Notes: generated from the sequence alone by a model not told the origin. Positions 26,207 to 33,275 are shown, counted from the stretch's first letter. The stretch: 64,000 nucleotides of DNA from Saccharina japonica (GCA_008828725.1 MEHQ01003574.1:932557-996556), one strand, 5' to 3'. Made by a program: numbers and translations.

Positions 26207-29200
26207 TTAATACTACTACTACTACTACTACTCTGTGGAACTACCGCCGTATCTGCACACAAGATTCAACGAAAGCTGGATTCTGTCCGATGCCTCCACA
26301 AGCCCCTGCACAACGCGGAACGGCAACTGAGAATGAGGCTGGAGGGCGTGCACCGGTCTCTCGGACCTCCGCAGCAGATGCTCAAGGACCTCAACTCCGC
26401 CCTGCTGCAGGTGAGGCACCGATTTTTTGTTTTGTTTCTTCCACGCCACGGACAGATCACAGATCATAATGTAGACCATCTACAGATATATCATGCTCTA
26501 GATCCTCTACAGATGTATCATGATCTAGATCATCTATAGATAGATCATGATCTAGATCATCTATAGATAGATCATGATCTAGATCACCTACATATAGATC
26601 ATGGTCTAGATGATCTAGTTTCTCACCTGCCGCTGTGACAGGTTGTGCAGGATCTGCATACTGTAGTACGTACAGATCCCACCCAGGAAACATGTGCTAC
26701 ATCGTGCGCATTATATACAGGTCCCACCCGGCAGCATGAGCTAAAATATCTGCCTTGAAAGATCTAGATCATGAAGTGGAAATCTATGATCTGCTGAAGA
26801 TATTTTTGGCAGATAGATTCCTGATCTGTATGATCTGTATGATCTGTATGATCTGTATGATATGTATGATATGTATGATATGTATGATATGTATGATATG
26901 TATGATCTAGCTCATGTTGCCAAGGGTAGGAGCCGTATAACCTGCATGATATAGGACATGTTTCGTTTGTTGGCACCTGGGACCTGGGACAGATCATCGA
27001 TTTTCAATTAATCACCTACTTTTTTTTTTGTTTCTTCTTCTTTTTTCTTTTTCCATCCCATTTTTTTTTCTTCTTTTTCTTTTTTCTTTTTCCGTCCCAT
27101 CTATCATCTTCGCCCTTCTTTTCTCTCTCCTTCCTACTAGTCGTAACTCAGATCCGGGGTCACAAAGTAGGCTCCTCCCCCTCCTCCCCCACTATGTACG
27201 GTTCTTGCCTCGCAGTTTTATCGCGAGAAGACTTCAGCCCTTTCTTCCCTCATCGACTCGTATCGAATTGCGCCTACCCACACTACTGTTATAGGCACTC
27301 TCAGCAGAGTTGATTCCGTTTTTTTTCTCTTTTTGCAAAATAACTTGAAAGTCTGACCCACGTGAGGTTCGAACCCCGGAAACCAACTCTTAGTAGCATT
27401 CGAGGGCACCACTATTAATATACCATTGGGGCGACCGATCTTTAGATATCAAAGGGCAGATAGATTCCTGATCTGTATGATCTGTATGATCTGTTTGGTC
27501 TGTATGATCTAGCTCATGTTGCCGGTGGTGGGAGCCGTGCAACCTGCATGAACTACTTCGTTTACTGGGTTAGATCTGTGTACTCTGCAGACCCTGCACT
27601 ACGTATCATACCAGCAGGTTAAGATCTACATGGTATATCTGTAGATGATATGTAAATGATCTGTATGATCTGTAGATGATCTGCATGATCTGTAGATGAT
27701 CTGTCAGACGCGTGAAAGCTTTTCTTGTTCAGGCCTGAGTTGCAGAGTCTTGTGTTTGTGGTATGCGGCTGCTCGATACGGGTTTCCGGACACCTGGGGC
27801 CTGGGGGTTTCATACTGGTCTACAATACGTACGGAGATTGGGGTTTCCTAATGCTACACGATTTAGCTTGTCAAGTGAGCAATTGCCAGTTACAGAGTAG
27901 TGCGATAACTTTACTTCTGTGTTTGTTGTAGCCCTACCTGTAGCGCATACCAGGTAGAAATCTTGGTCCCGGGTTTCGCGAACAAACGCCTTCGAAGTCA
28001 TGTTACGGGTAAAATTACAGTTGGTTCATCATGTGAGGTCAGAAAATAAGCCACCACCCCTTTTTTTCTTCTTTTTTTTTTCGATCCCATTAATTATCTT
28101 CGCACTTCCGTCTTTCTCCCTCCCCAGTCGTAACTCAGATCCGGGGTCACAAAGTAGGCTCCTCTCCCTCCTCCCCCACTACGGTTCTTGCCTTGGTTTT
28201 TATCGCGAGAAGATTTCAGCACTTTCTTCCCTCGTCAACTTTCGTCGAATTTTGCTTACCCACGCTATAATATGCGCTCTCGACAGTCGGTGTCACTTGA
28301 GAATAAAAACCTCCATGGGGAGAATCGAACCCTCGACATCCGGCCCTACAGGCTTCGTGGCTACCAGTTAGACCACCGGGGCGACCGGCCCCTAAAAGGC
28401 ATTGATTGCTCTTTGGTGCGAACGAAGAGTGCGAGCTATTCCAAACTACCGTAGGTTTGCTCGTGATCGCCATTCAAAGTGATTCGATAGCAAACACGGC
28501 ACAGCAGTAGTGGGGTGCCCACTTTAAGGCCATCTGGTTTAATCATGTTCGGGAGATAAGACCAGCTAAATACGCTTGTCGCCAAAATCAATCTACTTGG
28601 AGTTGGTACTCGTATGTCATATTGTTTGCAGTAGTAAAAGATAATATAAAACCATGAGTACAGATAACAAGACCACGTATATAGCGCTTGTCAAGGGGTG
28701 GGCTTGAACTGGGTACTCCAATGTAACCGATATCGTCCCCGGGGACTGACGTGATGCACCCCCGGTCGTCATTCCCCTCTTCTCCATCTTGTTCCTCTTC
28801 GTCTCACGGCGGCGGCGGCGGCGACGGCGTTTCGACCAATAGGGGGAGAGGCAAGCGGAGGAAGTGGAGGAGATCAGGGACCCGGAGAAGTTGCGAAGGA
28901 TTTTCCAGGTGCGTTTTATTTTTCCCGTCGCCTGTCATCCCGCTGCATACTGATTGGTTTTTAGATGGTATTATTATTATGTTTTATCGTACAGTAGAGT
29001 ACCGGGATCGTTTGAGATTGTTTGGTATGATATCACATCATATCATATCATATCATACATCGTATCTTGTCATACAACATGTCATATAATATCGTATCAC
29101 ATCATATGTAGCACATGATATCATACCATAAACGCATTTGGTGGGTCTCCGTACTATATCATGGCGTGTTTCTTGGACGTACGCGATGGCCAATCAGTAG

Positions 29201-30109
29201 ATTACTACTGCCAGTACATACTGTGCCAGTGCCCAGCCCTAATATCATATCATGTCGTATCCTATCATATCATATAATATCGTATCATATCATATTATAT
29301 CACATCATATCTTATCACATCATATCATATCATATCATATCGTATCATATCATAATGTCAACGCATATCATACCATACCATACCATATCATACCATATCA
29401 TATCATATCATATCACATCATATCATATCATACCATACCATACCATATATACCATACCATACCATATCACATGCTCCTACAGAGCCGACCCGATGCCATC
29501 GTTAGATGCTTTTGCGGTAACCAGTGATGTCATAATGTAAAGCACCCCAACCGCGTCACGCCGTGTATTCGGTCGGGGTTTCATTCACGCTTTGGTCAAC
29601 AGCGAACGCTCGCTGACGTCGCGTTGACCGGCCTTGCTTAATCTGCTACTTTGTTACTGGCAGGCTCTGCAGGGTCAACGGGACGGGTTGGAGCACTTGA
29701 TGCGCATCGTGAAGAGGGACAAACAAGACTTGGAGGTGCGTATGTATATATCATCTGATGTGACACATGATAAAATCTGTTGTTTTATATCTGTCCCTAG
29801 ATATAAGCACATTTTATACATTAATATTCAATAAAAACGTTGCCTATATTTAGGGACATAGTGGTAGATGATAGACCATGTCACACAATATGTATTCCGG
29901 TATATACATACTTCGCACGTGTACCGATTTGATTTCGCTGGTCGTCATGCCTGTCGTTTTTAGGGCTGTTTACTCGTAGTCTTTTCGTTTTTTTCAACGG
30001 CTGGTGGGCCTTTTGTTTTTTTTTCCAGCTGCACAAAACGTCATCGGATTGTGCCTTGCATCACCCCCACGTCCGAATGCCTCGGAATGGAAACCTTGTA
30101 CGTATATGA
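3291..30109 (+). CDS. NUP54: Nucleoporin Nup54 homologue, nine exons
   Basis: Exons: 3291-3584, 19057-19188, 20436-20519, 21902-22024, 23898-24005, 26264-26410, 28843-28908, 29664-29735, 30029-30109 (TGA 30107-30109). All have AG/GT borders and lengths divisible by three, giving about 368 residues. Exon 1 (residues 1-98) is an Ala/Pro-rich FG domain with FSFG, FGG and GFGL motifs. Exons 2-4 carry the conserved Nup54 region: NCRMK followed by VIYNQVDP, a RP..W segment, then NPDPFKLAP. Exons 5-8 are helical, with coiled-coil character ending in LEHLMRIVKRD, matching the family's C-terminal helices. Family knowledge: Nup54 sits with Nup62 and Nup58 in the central transport channel of the nuclear pore. 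The first intron is 15.5 kb; an extra in-phase FG exon inside it cannot be excluded. The last exon (26 residues) is less certain than the others, as is the AAG acceptor of exon 6. The ATG at 3291 is the first in frame with the FG region. Confidence 0.9.
4696..4838. repeat. AATAAGAAA fold-back repeat, copy 1
   Basis: A roughly 140-base element that starts and ends with inverted AATAAGAAA/TTTCTTATT motifs and has GAAAGCACCC in the middle. Similar copies lie at 17885-18012 and 50822-50992, all with the phrase CAGCCTGGACC near the right end. The inverted ends suggest a non-autonomous DNA transposon, but no target duplication was clear. Confidence 0.6.
4963..5214. mobile_element. hAT-like MITE with 8-bp target duplication
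   Basis: The element begins TAAGGCTGGGCACTGG and ends CCAGTGCCCAGCCCTA, terminal inverted repeats of about 15 bases. It is flanked on both sides by GGAAATCG (4955-4962 and 5215-5222), an exact 8-base direct repeat. An 8-base target duplication and a TAGGGCTGGGC-like end are typical of hAT transposons. There is no transposase, so it is non-autonomous. A 5'-truncated relative lies at about 29129-29242. Confidence 0.85.
6244..6562 (+). mobile_element. tRNA-derived SINE
   Basis: The left end is tRNA-like (GATCGCCCCGTTGG, then a B-box-like GGGTTCAAATC). It is followed by a body shared by many copies in this window: GCGAGTCGACGAGGGAAG, CGCGATAAAA-like, AAGGCACGAACCGTAC, GATC(C/A)G.G.TACGAC, and a tail AAAGGAAGGGCGAA. 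SINEs with RNA polymerase III heads are spread by LINE machinery; no autonomous partner is intact here. Confidence 0.75.
7672..7999. mobile_element. Cluster of TTAA MITEs (families A and B)
   Basis: A family A element starts at 7672 (TTAACCCATTCAGAA) and runs to about 7754. A family B palindrome occupies 7751-7847: TTAACCCTTATAGGACTG, two arms of GTCCCGTTTTGGGGACA and its complement, ending in AGTTAA. A second family A copy is 7911-7999 (TTAACCCCTTAAGAACTGG to AATGGGTTAA). Ends starting CCC after a TTAA target are the hallmark of piggyBac-type transposons. Confidence 0.75.
8217..8690. repeat. About 62-base tandem array, TAGTGCCGGCTGCCCGCT unit
   Basis: Five imperfect copies of a unit containing CAGTAGTGGTCC, TAGTGCCGGCTGCCCGCT and CCTGTGAAATCGACCAAC. 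The same phrases occur at 31660-31850 and 39540-39880, partly inverted, so the array probably grew from a palindromic transposon end. Confidence 0.75.
9485..9690 (-). mobile_element. SINE body, head missing
   Basis: On the minus strand this is the shared SINE body, from the GTCGACGAGGGAAGAAAGG segment to the GAGAAAAGGAGGGCGGAG tail. The tRNA-like head is absent, so it is 5'-truncated. Confidence 0.7.
10101..10381. mobile_element. MITE with 35-bp inverted ends and TA flanks
   Basis: The left end TGTGCAGGTTGCACCTGCAA and the right end, its complement TTGCAGGTGCAACCTGCACA, agree over about 35 bases with one or two changes. TA precedes and follows. The interior (about 200 bases) has no reading frame of note. 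This is the only copy seen in the window. Confidence 0.7.
10572..10650 (-). CDS. Possible polyQ exon, unidentified gene
   Basis: On the minus strand an AG (after GAGGTGC) is followed by codons for AIGIFAVP, eight glutamines, TNDNPFATSG. A donor GTAAAA follows after RTH. An NPF motif next to a glutamine tract occurs in endocytic adaptor proteins, but that alone does not identify a gene. No matching neighbours were recognised. The sequence upstream of it on this strand is an array whose every unit repeats the putative acceptor and the AIGI(F/L)AV codons. It could be chance coding in a CAG microsatellite. Confidence 0.3.
10640..11470. repeat. About 207-base tandem array, four to five copies
   Basis: The unit contains GAGACTCCTCTTTTGAAGTG, CTGTTGGTTATGTACAGCAA, CTACTGCGTAAATTGGGG and GCCAATCGCCTGCACCTCGT. 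Copies start near 10640, 10848, 11050, 11255 and fade near 11470. The right part of each unit matches the start of the possible polyQ exon at 10572-10650. Confidence 0.85.
11530..11960. repeat. About 60-base tandem array, ACCTATATATTTCCCTA unit
   Basis: Seven imperfect copies of CCTTCGGTATACACAAAAAC, CTATATATTTCCCTA and ACCAACAATATTTGGTCC. Single or double relatives appear at 15.28-15.34, 16.20-16.29, 18.10-18.22 and 20.53-20.71 kb, next to GGACCATA.GTAAATAGG. It is a dispersed repeat that has amplified here. Confidence 0.8.
13306..13799 (+). mobile_element. Family E MITE with nested GGGCCC fold-back
   Basis: Family E begins CATGCTACGG.TAGAGGTG and ends CTCTATCGTA.CACGC, imperfect inverted ends. 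Internal markers are GAGCTCTATAC, TTTGGGTTAAGGAGCC and CAGCCAAAAAAAGGTATACC. At 13460-13667 a family D fold-back interrupts it after CTAAG, and CTAAG reappears directly after the insertion. Confidence 0.75.
13460..13667. mobile_element. GGGCCC fold-back element (family D), nested
   Basis: A long palindrome. It opens GGGCCCATATTAGCG and contains TTTTCATTGGTCAACACA, then the complement TGTGTTGACCAATGAAAA, and closes TTCGTTAAAACGGGC. Such foldbacks are typical of Mutator-like or similar MITEs; the superfamily is not settled. Confidence 0.75.
13824..14050. repeat. GATCTAGATCAT family repeat
   Basis: Contains TTTCCTGGGTTGGATCTGTA and GATCATGATCTATCTGTAGA, the shared phrases of the family described at 26455. 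Confidence 0.55.
14066..14460 (+). mobile_element. SINE interrupted by a mariner-like MITE
   Basis: The head at 14069 (GGTCGCCCCGGTGGTCTA, with B-box-like GTTTGAATCCC) and the body at 14350-14450 (GCGAGTCGACGAGG) flank the palindromic MITE at 14263-14345. The order shows that the MITE landed in an existing SINE. Confidence 0.65.
14263..14345. mobile_element. mariner-like palindromic MITE
   Basis: Starts TACCACTCTGTCCCGAAATA and ends with the reverse complement (GGGACAGAGTGGTA), arms of about 28 bases around a short loop. TA flanks and the CCACTCTGTCC end fit Tc1/mariner-derived MITEs. Confidence 0.75.
14490..15092. mobile_element. Cluster of three SINE fragments
   Basis: Three partial copies of the same body lie side by side: 14490-14585 (minus), 14748-14870 (plus) and 14890-15092 (minus, ending in a long T-run that is its poly-A tail). 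Inverted neighbours of this kind could fold into long hairpins in the Nup54 pre-mRNA. Confidence 0.65.
15534..15610. mobile_element. TTAA MITE family A, truncated
   Basis: Left end TTAACCCCTTGAGAACTGG and core GAACTACTTGGAATTAG are present; the right end is lost. Confidence 0.65.
15600..16200. mobile_element. Inverted SINE pair around a TTAA MITE
   Basis: A plus-strand SINE body at about 15700-15835 and a minus-strand copy at 15994-16197 flank a palindromic TTAA MITE at 15842-15935. The minus copy has a T-run of more than 20 bases, a recent-looking poly-A tail. Confidence 0.65.
15842..15935. mobile_element. TTAA MITE family B
   Basis: Begins TTAACCCTTGTAGGACTGG, with palindromic arms around TCACTTAGAATTAGACTGG. 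The right TTAA has decayed. Confidence 0.7.
16363..16443. mobile_element. TTAA MITE family A
   Basis: Carries AAGAACTGGTCCCACGAATT and GGACAAACTACTTGG, and ends AATGGGTTAA. Confidence 0.65.
17885..18012. repeat. AATAAGAAA fold-back repeat, copy 2
   Basis: Second copy of the element at 4696-4838, keeping the central GAAAGCACCCTCTC and the right-hand CCAGCCTGGACC. It lies in Nup54 intron 1. Confidence 0.55.
19490..19710 (-). repeat. Degraded tandem copies of the PI4K exon end
   Basis: Two partial copies lie downstream of the PI4K stop codon. One is at about 19620-19705 (still encoding a diverged W-C-D-M-Y-Q-R-F-W-S segment followed by a stop). A shorter one is at about 19490-19545 (A-W-Y-D-K-Y-Y-R-L). 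The spacing is about 110 bases. Both have substitutions, so they are not functional exons. Confidence 0.75.
19727..19957 (-). CDS. Terminal exon of a PI4-kinase, antisense in Nup54 intron 2
   Basis: On the minus strand TTTTTTCAG precedes an open frame of 76 codons ending in TGA. It starts EIVLLVEMMASGNETLPCFQ, then has a Gly/Ala-rich insert, then LAARFQPELND, FVHKLVQQS, SWTTAWYDKYQRLWSGI. This is the extreme C-terminus of phosphatidylinositol 4-kinases of the type III beta kind (VE.M...LPCF..., then helices ending in YD.YQ...GI), which make PI4P at Golgi membranes. The kinase core (DFG loop and upstream) was not found on either strand nearby. It is either the last exon of a gene whose other exons are missing or undetected, or a transplanted fragment. 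The frame and splice acceptor look intact. Confidence 0.75.
   Translation of the reverse strand, partial: EIVLLVEMMASGNETLPCFQGPGGGAAAAADLAARFQPELNDPACVDFVHKLVQQSAGSWTTAWYDKYQRLWSGIY
20709..21056. mobile_element. Two abutting family D fold-backs
   Basis: An internally deleted copy (20709-20843; most of the left arm is missing) is followed, three bases later, by an intact copy (20847-21056). Both begin GGGCCCGAATTAACGAGTA. They lie in Nup54 intron 3. Confidence 0.75.
21345..21890. repeat. About 150-base tandem array up to the Nup54 exon 4 acceptor
   Basis: Four copies of a unit with ACTGAATGCTAGA, CACCACACTCGTAACAAATG, GTCGTTGTCTCCCCC and CTCTCCCCTAACAAACATCC. The last, partial copy runs into the polypyrimidine tract of exon 4 (21902). 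Confidence 0.8.
22040..23225 (+). repeat. Duplicated 3' end of Nup54 exon 4 and its splice donor
   Basis: At 22082-22141 the last 40-odd bases of exon 4 plus the first intron bases recur nearly exactly (GGTCGAACAGCAAAAAGAGA through TTTGTCTCGGTGAGCGGTG). Weaker copies of TTTGTCTCGGT.AGC.G.GGCAGTC.TCGTAACGCC follow at about 22445, 22655 and 23155. The first copy keeps a plausible GT donor but has no acceptor in front, so it is unlikely to be spliced in. Confidence 0.85.
22292..22382. mobile_element. TTAA MITE family A, reversed
   Basis: Runs from TTAGCCCATTCAGAACTG to CCAGTTCTTAAGGGGTCA, the reverse of the 7911 copy with both TTAAs mutated. It sits among the duplicated exon-4 fragments of Nup54 intron 4. 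Confidence 0.65.
23440..23752 (-). mobile_element. Full-length tRNA-derived SINE
   Basis: Read on the minus strand, the head starts GGTCGCCCCGGTGGTCTA with a tRNA-like A box and a B box GGGTTCGATTC. It is followed by the shared body and the pyrimidine-rich end of the family. It is nearly identical to the copy at 28060-28388, including the CACGAAGCCTGTAGGGCC segment, so the two are recent or belong to one subfamily. It lies in Nup54 intron 4. Confidence 0.8.
24012..24250 (-). mobile_element. SINE, body only
   Basis: Minus-strand copy of the SINE body starting seven bases after the end of Nup54 exon 5. It keeps GTCGACGAGGGAAAAGAAAG and the GATCCCGGACC segment and lacks the tRNA-like head. Confidence 0.7.
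24660..25700. mobile_element. Family E MITE split by a large inverted repeat
   Basis: The family E left half (GACTTGAGGAGCTCTATAC, AATCCCATGGCCCCAACGAG) lies at about 24680-24790. The right half (GGTTTAAGGAGCCCCGTCA to GTAGCACGCGTC) lies at 25590-25692. Between them is an insert carrying inverted segments: GGTTCAGGCATATCACCCAA at 24817 and its complement at about 25540, plus GGGTAGGGCGCATAAAACAC near 25460 matching the complement near 25295. It is probably another foldback inserted into E. Confidence 0.55.
26068..26233. repeat. (ACT)n microsatellite before Nup54 exon 6
   Basis: More than 50 ACT triplets, interrupted twice by ATTAAT, end 30 bases before exon 6. Leucine- and serine-rich frames over it are artefacts of the repeat. 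Confidence 0.95.
26455..27000. repeat. GATCTAGATCAT family repeat with decamer array
   Basis: Three roughly 33-base units of GATCTAGATCATCTATAGAT lie at 26520-26600. A segment with CCCACCCAGGAAACATG follows, then a short array of TGATCTGTA/TGATATGTA units (26818-26910). Relatives with the same phrases (GCAACATGAGCT, GATCATGATCTA) lie at 13824-14050, 27440-27720, 35700-35900, 36195-36660, 42760-43010 and 50425-50640. Confidence 0.7.
27040..27440 (-). mobile_element. SINE with second head type
   Basis: The minus-strand body is as in the other copies. The head has a B-box-like GGGGTTCGAACC and the GAGTTGGTTTCC segment, the type seen at 6244, not the type at 23440. Its A-box region is damaged by a short insertion. 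It lies in Nup54 intron 6. Confidence 0.7.
27440..27720. repeat. GATCTAGATCAT family repeat
   Basis: Carries the TGATCTGTA decamers and GCTCATGTTGCCGGTGGTGG, in Nup54 intron 6. Confidence 0.55.
28060..28388 (-). mobile_element. Full-length tRNA-derived SINE
   Basis: Near-identical to the copy at 23440-23752, with head, B box GGGTTCGATTC, body and T-rich end. It lies in Nup54 intron 6, about 450 bases before exon 7. Confidence 0.8.
29030..29470. repeat. ATCAT pentanucleotide microsatellite
   Basis: Long runs of ATCAT with ACCAT and ATCGT variants, interrupted by the hAT-like fragment at 29129-29242. Repeated isoleucine-serine-tyrosine frames here are not genes. Confidence 0.95.
29129..29242. 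mobile_element. Truncated hAT-like MITE
   Basis: This segment matches the right part of the element at 4963-5214: the AAACGCATTTGGTGGGT stretch, the TAGATTACTACTGCCAGTA stretch and the terminal CCAGTGCCCAGCCCTA. It sits inside the ATCAT microsatellite of Nup54 intron 7. Confidence 0.7.
29787..29866. mobile_element. mariner-like MITE
   Basis: Diverged copy with CTGTCCCTAGATATAAGCAC at the left and GGGACATAGTGGTA at the right, in the last intron of Nup54. Confidence 0.65.
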
Positions 30110-31153
30110 TTTAATATACATATCGTATCATATCGTATCGTATCGTATCATCGGTGTATCAATAGCTGCGATGCAAAGGTGCTCGCAGCAGTATTAATCC
30201 GTGAAGGGCTTTGGAAGGGAAGCATGGATATGACTATTACCTTATTGATGATTTTGTCGACGCTGAGTAAAGTCGCAGACGCGGCTCCTCATGCCTACGC
30301 GTAGCGAGAACTAGGGCGCGGAAAGAGTGGAGTTACCTTAGTTTTATGCATCAGCTGTCACTCGGTAGGGTAGGGTAGGGTAGGGTAGGGTAGGGTAGGG
30401 TAGGGTAGGGTAGGGTAGGGTAGGGTAGGGTAGGGTAGGGGTAGGGTGTAGGGGGGGGGGGGGTGGGGGTGGGGGAGGGGGGGGGGGGGGGGGGGGGGGT
30501 AGGGCAGGGCAGGGCAGAGTAGGGTAGCGCAGGGTAGATGAGGTAGGGTAAGTAGTAAGTAGAGTAGGCAAGGTATGGTAAAGCAAGGCAAGGTAAGGTG
30601 TATTTCCTATTTATGTACCGAAACATATTTCGGCCTTGAGCACCATCGCCAAAAACGTTATGTACCCCCACCCACCCCCCCGCCCCTTCTCCCCTCCCCT
30701 TTTTTCTCCTGCCGATGTTTGCCGTGGACGTGTGCTACTGCTGCTGCTGCTGCTGCTGTCGTTTGTTTCCGTCCATCAAACTGACAGATGATGATGAAGC
30801 CGAGGATGCTCACACAGCAGTAGTAGCACTTATAGAATTAGTTGTGGCATCGTATCAAGTATATTGCGGTCACGCAGGCATCTGTCGCGATCTGTCGATG
30901 CTTTTTTTTTTGTTTCTGTCATTTTCTTACGACTTACATACATATATTTTCCGCGAGTTCGGTTGGCACACGGTTTTGTCCGGGGGGGGGAGGCGGTTCA
31001 ATCTTTTTCGGCGACCGATGCTGTAGGCAGGTGCGGTGTTGATGTATAATATACACTTCCAACTACTGTTCTGTACTGTACCAGGTATGTATAGCATTTT
31101 TTCGTTTTTTTGTTTGTTTTTTGTTTTTTTGGCGGTAGGCGAGTGCCGGGGGG
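30110..31153. other. Nup54 3' flank with TAGGG array, no gene seen
   Basis: After the Nup54 stop there is an ATCGT run (30118-30150), the TAGGG array and G-runs (30363-30500), and a (CTG)n tract at 30735-30765. No protein-like frame was recognised. Confidence 0.6.
30363..30500 (+). repeat. (TAGGG)n array followed by a poly-G tract
   Basis: About 16 TAGGG units are followed by G-runs with single T or A breaks. The unit is five bases, not the six-base TTAGGG telomere unit. The plus strand could form G-quadruplexes. Confidence 0.95.
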
Positions 31154-31378
31154 NNNNNNNNNNNNNNNNNNNNNNNNNNNNNNNNNNNNNNNNNNNNNNN
31201 NNNNNNNNNNNNNNNNNNNNNNNNNNNNNNNNNNNNNNNNNNNNNNNNNNNNNNNNNNNNNNNNNNNNNNNNNNNNNNNNNNNNNNNNNNNNNNNNNNNN
31301 NNNNNNNNNNNNNNNNNNNNNNNNNNNNNNNNNNNNNNNNNNNNNNNNNNNNNNNNNNNNNNNNNNNNNNNNNNNNNN
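31154..31378. other. Assembly gap of 225 Ns
   Basis: Unsequenced bases flanked by G-runs on both sides, which probably caused the break. A single N also stands at 33914. Confidence 0.99.
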
Positions 31379-31659
31379 GGGGTGAGGGGGGGGGGGGGGG
31401 GGGGGGGAGGGGGGCGAAAAGGGACGACCATTGTGACCACGGCTTGTCGAGAAGGGTGCTACTGTCAGGGTGAAGACCACCCCCCACGAGCTGATAAGCT
31501 AAAAAGTAAAAATGACCCACCACAACAACAGCAAAGAAGAGTATTGGGAGTGTTGGTGTTCGTTTTATTCGCTGTCACTGGACTCTGGTACTTACAGGCG
31601 AGGGTGGGCTGTCGGAAGTTCGATCCATGGAACGTTCCGTGAAGCGTTCCAAGGGCGTG

Positions 31660-31850
31660 GTTGGTAGTGTCCAGTAGTGCCGGTGGTCCCTTTATAGTGC
31701 CGGTATGCGTCAGCCAACAATACCGGCACTATACGTAGCGGCAACCGGCACTATATACTCCGCACACTGCCGCACTGGTTAATCCCGTCTGTGCCAAGCG
31801 AGTTCACCGACACTATAGCGGGAAGCCGGCACTATAAAGGGACCACTTAC
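31660..31850. repeat. TAGTGCCGG palindromic repeat
   Basis: A single fold-back unit: AGTAGTGCCGGTGGTCCC at the left, CCGGCACTATAAAGGGACCA at the right, with the central TGCCGCACTGGTTAATCCCG also seen near 8560-8600 in complement. Confidence 0.65.
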
Positions 31851-31855
31851 TGACA

Positions 31856-32103
31856 CATGCCTACGATAGAGGTGCACCATGTTTTTTCTGAGCTTCTCAC
31901 CTAAGGAGCGTCATACCTCACCGAAAAAATGATTTTGGAGGAAAATAAAAGTGCTGCTGGATGAGAAATATCCTGACCGAGGTATACTCTGAAACATTAT
32001 TCGTCACAAAAACGAAAAAACGACGAATTTGGGTTAAGGAGCCCGATCGTTCAGAAAACGATTCAGCCAAAAAAAGGTATACCTCCTCTACCGTAGCACG
32101 CGT
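31856..32103 (+). mobile_element. Family E MITE, uninterrupted
   Basis: The cleanest copy, about 248 bases, from CATGCCTACGATAGAGGTGC to CTACCGTAGCACGCGT. It contains the empty site TTTGGGTTAAGGAGCCC at about 32029-32044, which is filled by a TTAA MITE in two other copies. Confidence 0.75.
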
Positions 32104-32914
32104 TTCTGTATAGTACTGATAGTATACTCTGGGGTACCCGGTCACCAAACTAAGTTGTTTTGGTCTTACTCGGGTAGGTACCTGGGTATTCCCAGAGTAC
32201 ATACCCTGCTTGCCATGGAAACATGCTTCCGTGCAGTACATGGGTTTTTCCACAACCCGATCAGGCGTTGCGCTGAGAGACGCCCTTGGAGACTGGAGAC
32301 ATCCCTCCGTGCAGTACGTAGGGGTTTCCATGACCGATCGTTCATGCTTTGCGCTGAGAGACGCCCTTGTAAAAATCTCCCGTGCAGTAATTATGAATAG
32401 GGAATTCCCATAAACCGGTAGTAAATGCTTTGTTGCGCTGAGAGAGCAATCATTGTTTTGACCATGTAGTGGCTGGTTAATATCTGCGGCGAAAGTTTAC
32501 CGGCATATGGACCGCCTGTCTGTTGGGAATCTGTCGGTCCACACGTAGACATCACAGCCGTCCTGCTGACCCTGCCACGTTCACCCAGGAGAGCCTCCCC
32601 CCTGTACTTGTATCGGCACGAGTCGACGAAGGAAACAACCGTGTTTTGTTTACCGTGTTTTTTTTTAAATCGTTTTTCGCCTCCGGGCGAACATCCGGCC
32701 TCAAGCAAGCCACGATCGCGCGCTCGCGGCGGTGCCTTCGCACATGTCACGCCCCGCTCTCTGGGAGGTCTCGTGGGTCTGCTCGGTAAGCTCGGCGAGG
32801 AATCCCGCTCTCCCCGTACAAACAAAATCGTTGTATTCACTCGATTAAAGACCAACAACACTACTATTATTTCCAAGACGACAGGAAGGAAAACGAAGCA
32901 AAGCGTGGGCTGAA

Positions 32915-33007
32915 TGAAGGCTGCCTCGCGATGGAAAATGCAAGGCAGGAACCGTACGCAGTGGGGAGGGGGGGAGCAGAGCCCGATATGTGGCCCCGGA
33001 TCTGAGT
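32915..33007 (+). mobile_element. SINE fragment abutting a MITE
   Basis: A short body fragment (AATGCAAGGCAGGAACCGTA through CCCCGGATCTGAGTTACAA) ends exactly where the mariner-like MITE at 33008 begins. Confidence 0.6.
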
Positions 33008-33090
33008 TACAACTCTGTCCATAAATATAAGAACCGTTTGTACATACATATTCAATGATAACGGTGCTTATATTTCTGGACAGAGTGGTA
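33008..33090. mobile_element. mariner-like MITE
   Basis: Runs from TACAACTCTGTCCATAAATA to GGTGCTTATATTTCTGGACA and the final GAGTGGTA. Confidence 0.7.
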
Positions 33091-33117
33091 TACAGCGTAG
33101 GAGGGAGAAAGAAACAA

Positions 33118-33275
33118 GGCATGCTACGGTAGCCTGCATGCAGGTGCGCCATGCTTTTTGCCTTCTGAGGGTTGTCACTTGAGGAGCTCTCTATACCTCA
33201 TCTAAAAACTGTTTTTGAAGGAAAACACAAGACTTGCTACGACCTCGTACCCGATAACCACAATCCCTATGGCCT
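33118..33275 (+). mobile_element. Family E MITE, left part
   Basis: GCATGCTACGGTAGCCTGCA, then GGTTGTCACTTGAGGAGCTC and the GATAACCACAATCCCTATGG region. The right half is missing. Confidence 0.6.

Noticed and set aside
25883-26539. 218-residue leucine-rich open frame
   Set aside because: It is the (ACT)n microsatellite read on one strand; only its end overlaps the real Nup54 exon 6, which is in the same frame from 26264.
30363-30440. Interstitial telomere
   Set aside because: The unit is TAGGG, five bases, not TTAGGG or TTTAGGG, and it passes into plain G-runs.
30344-30671. Proline/tyrosine-rich frames
   Set aside because: They are translations of the TAGGG array and G-runs.
30927-31523. 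Frames spanning the Ns
   Set aside because: The middle is unsequenced, so no coding claim can be made.
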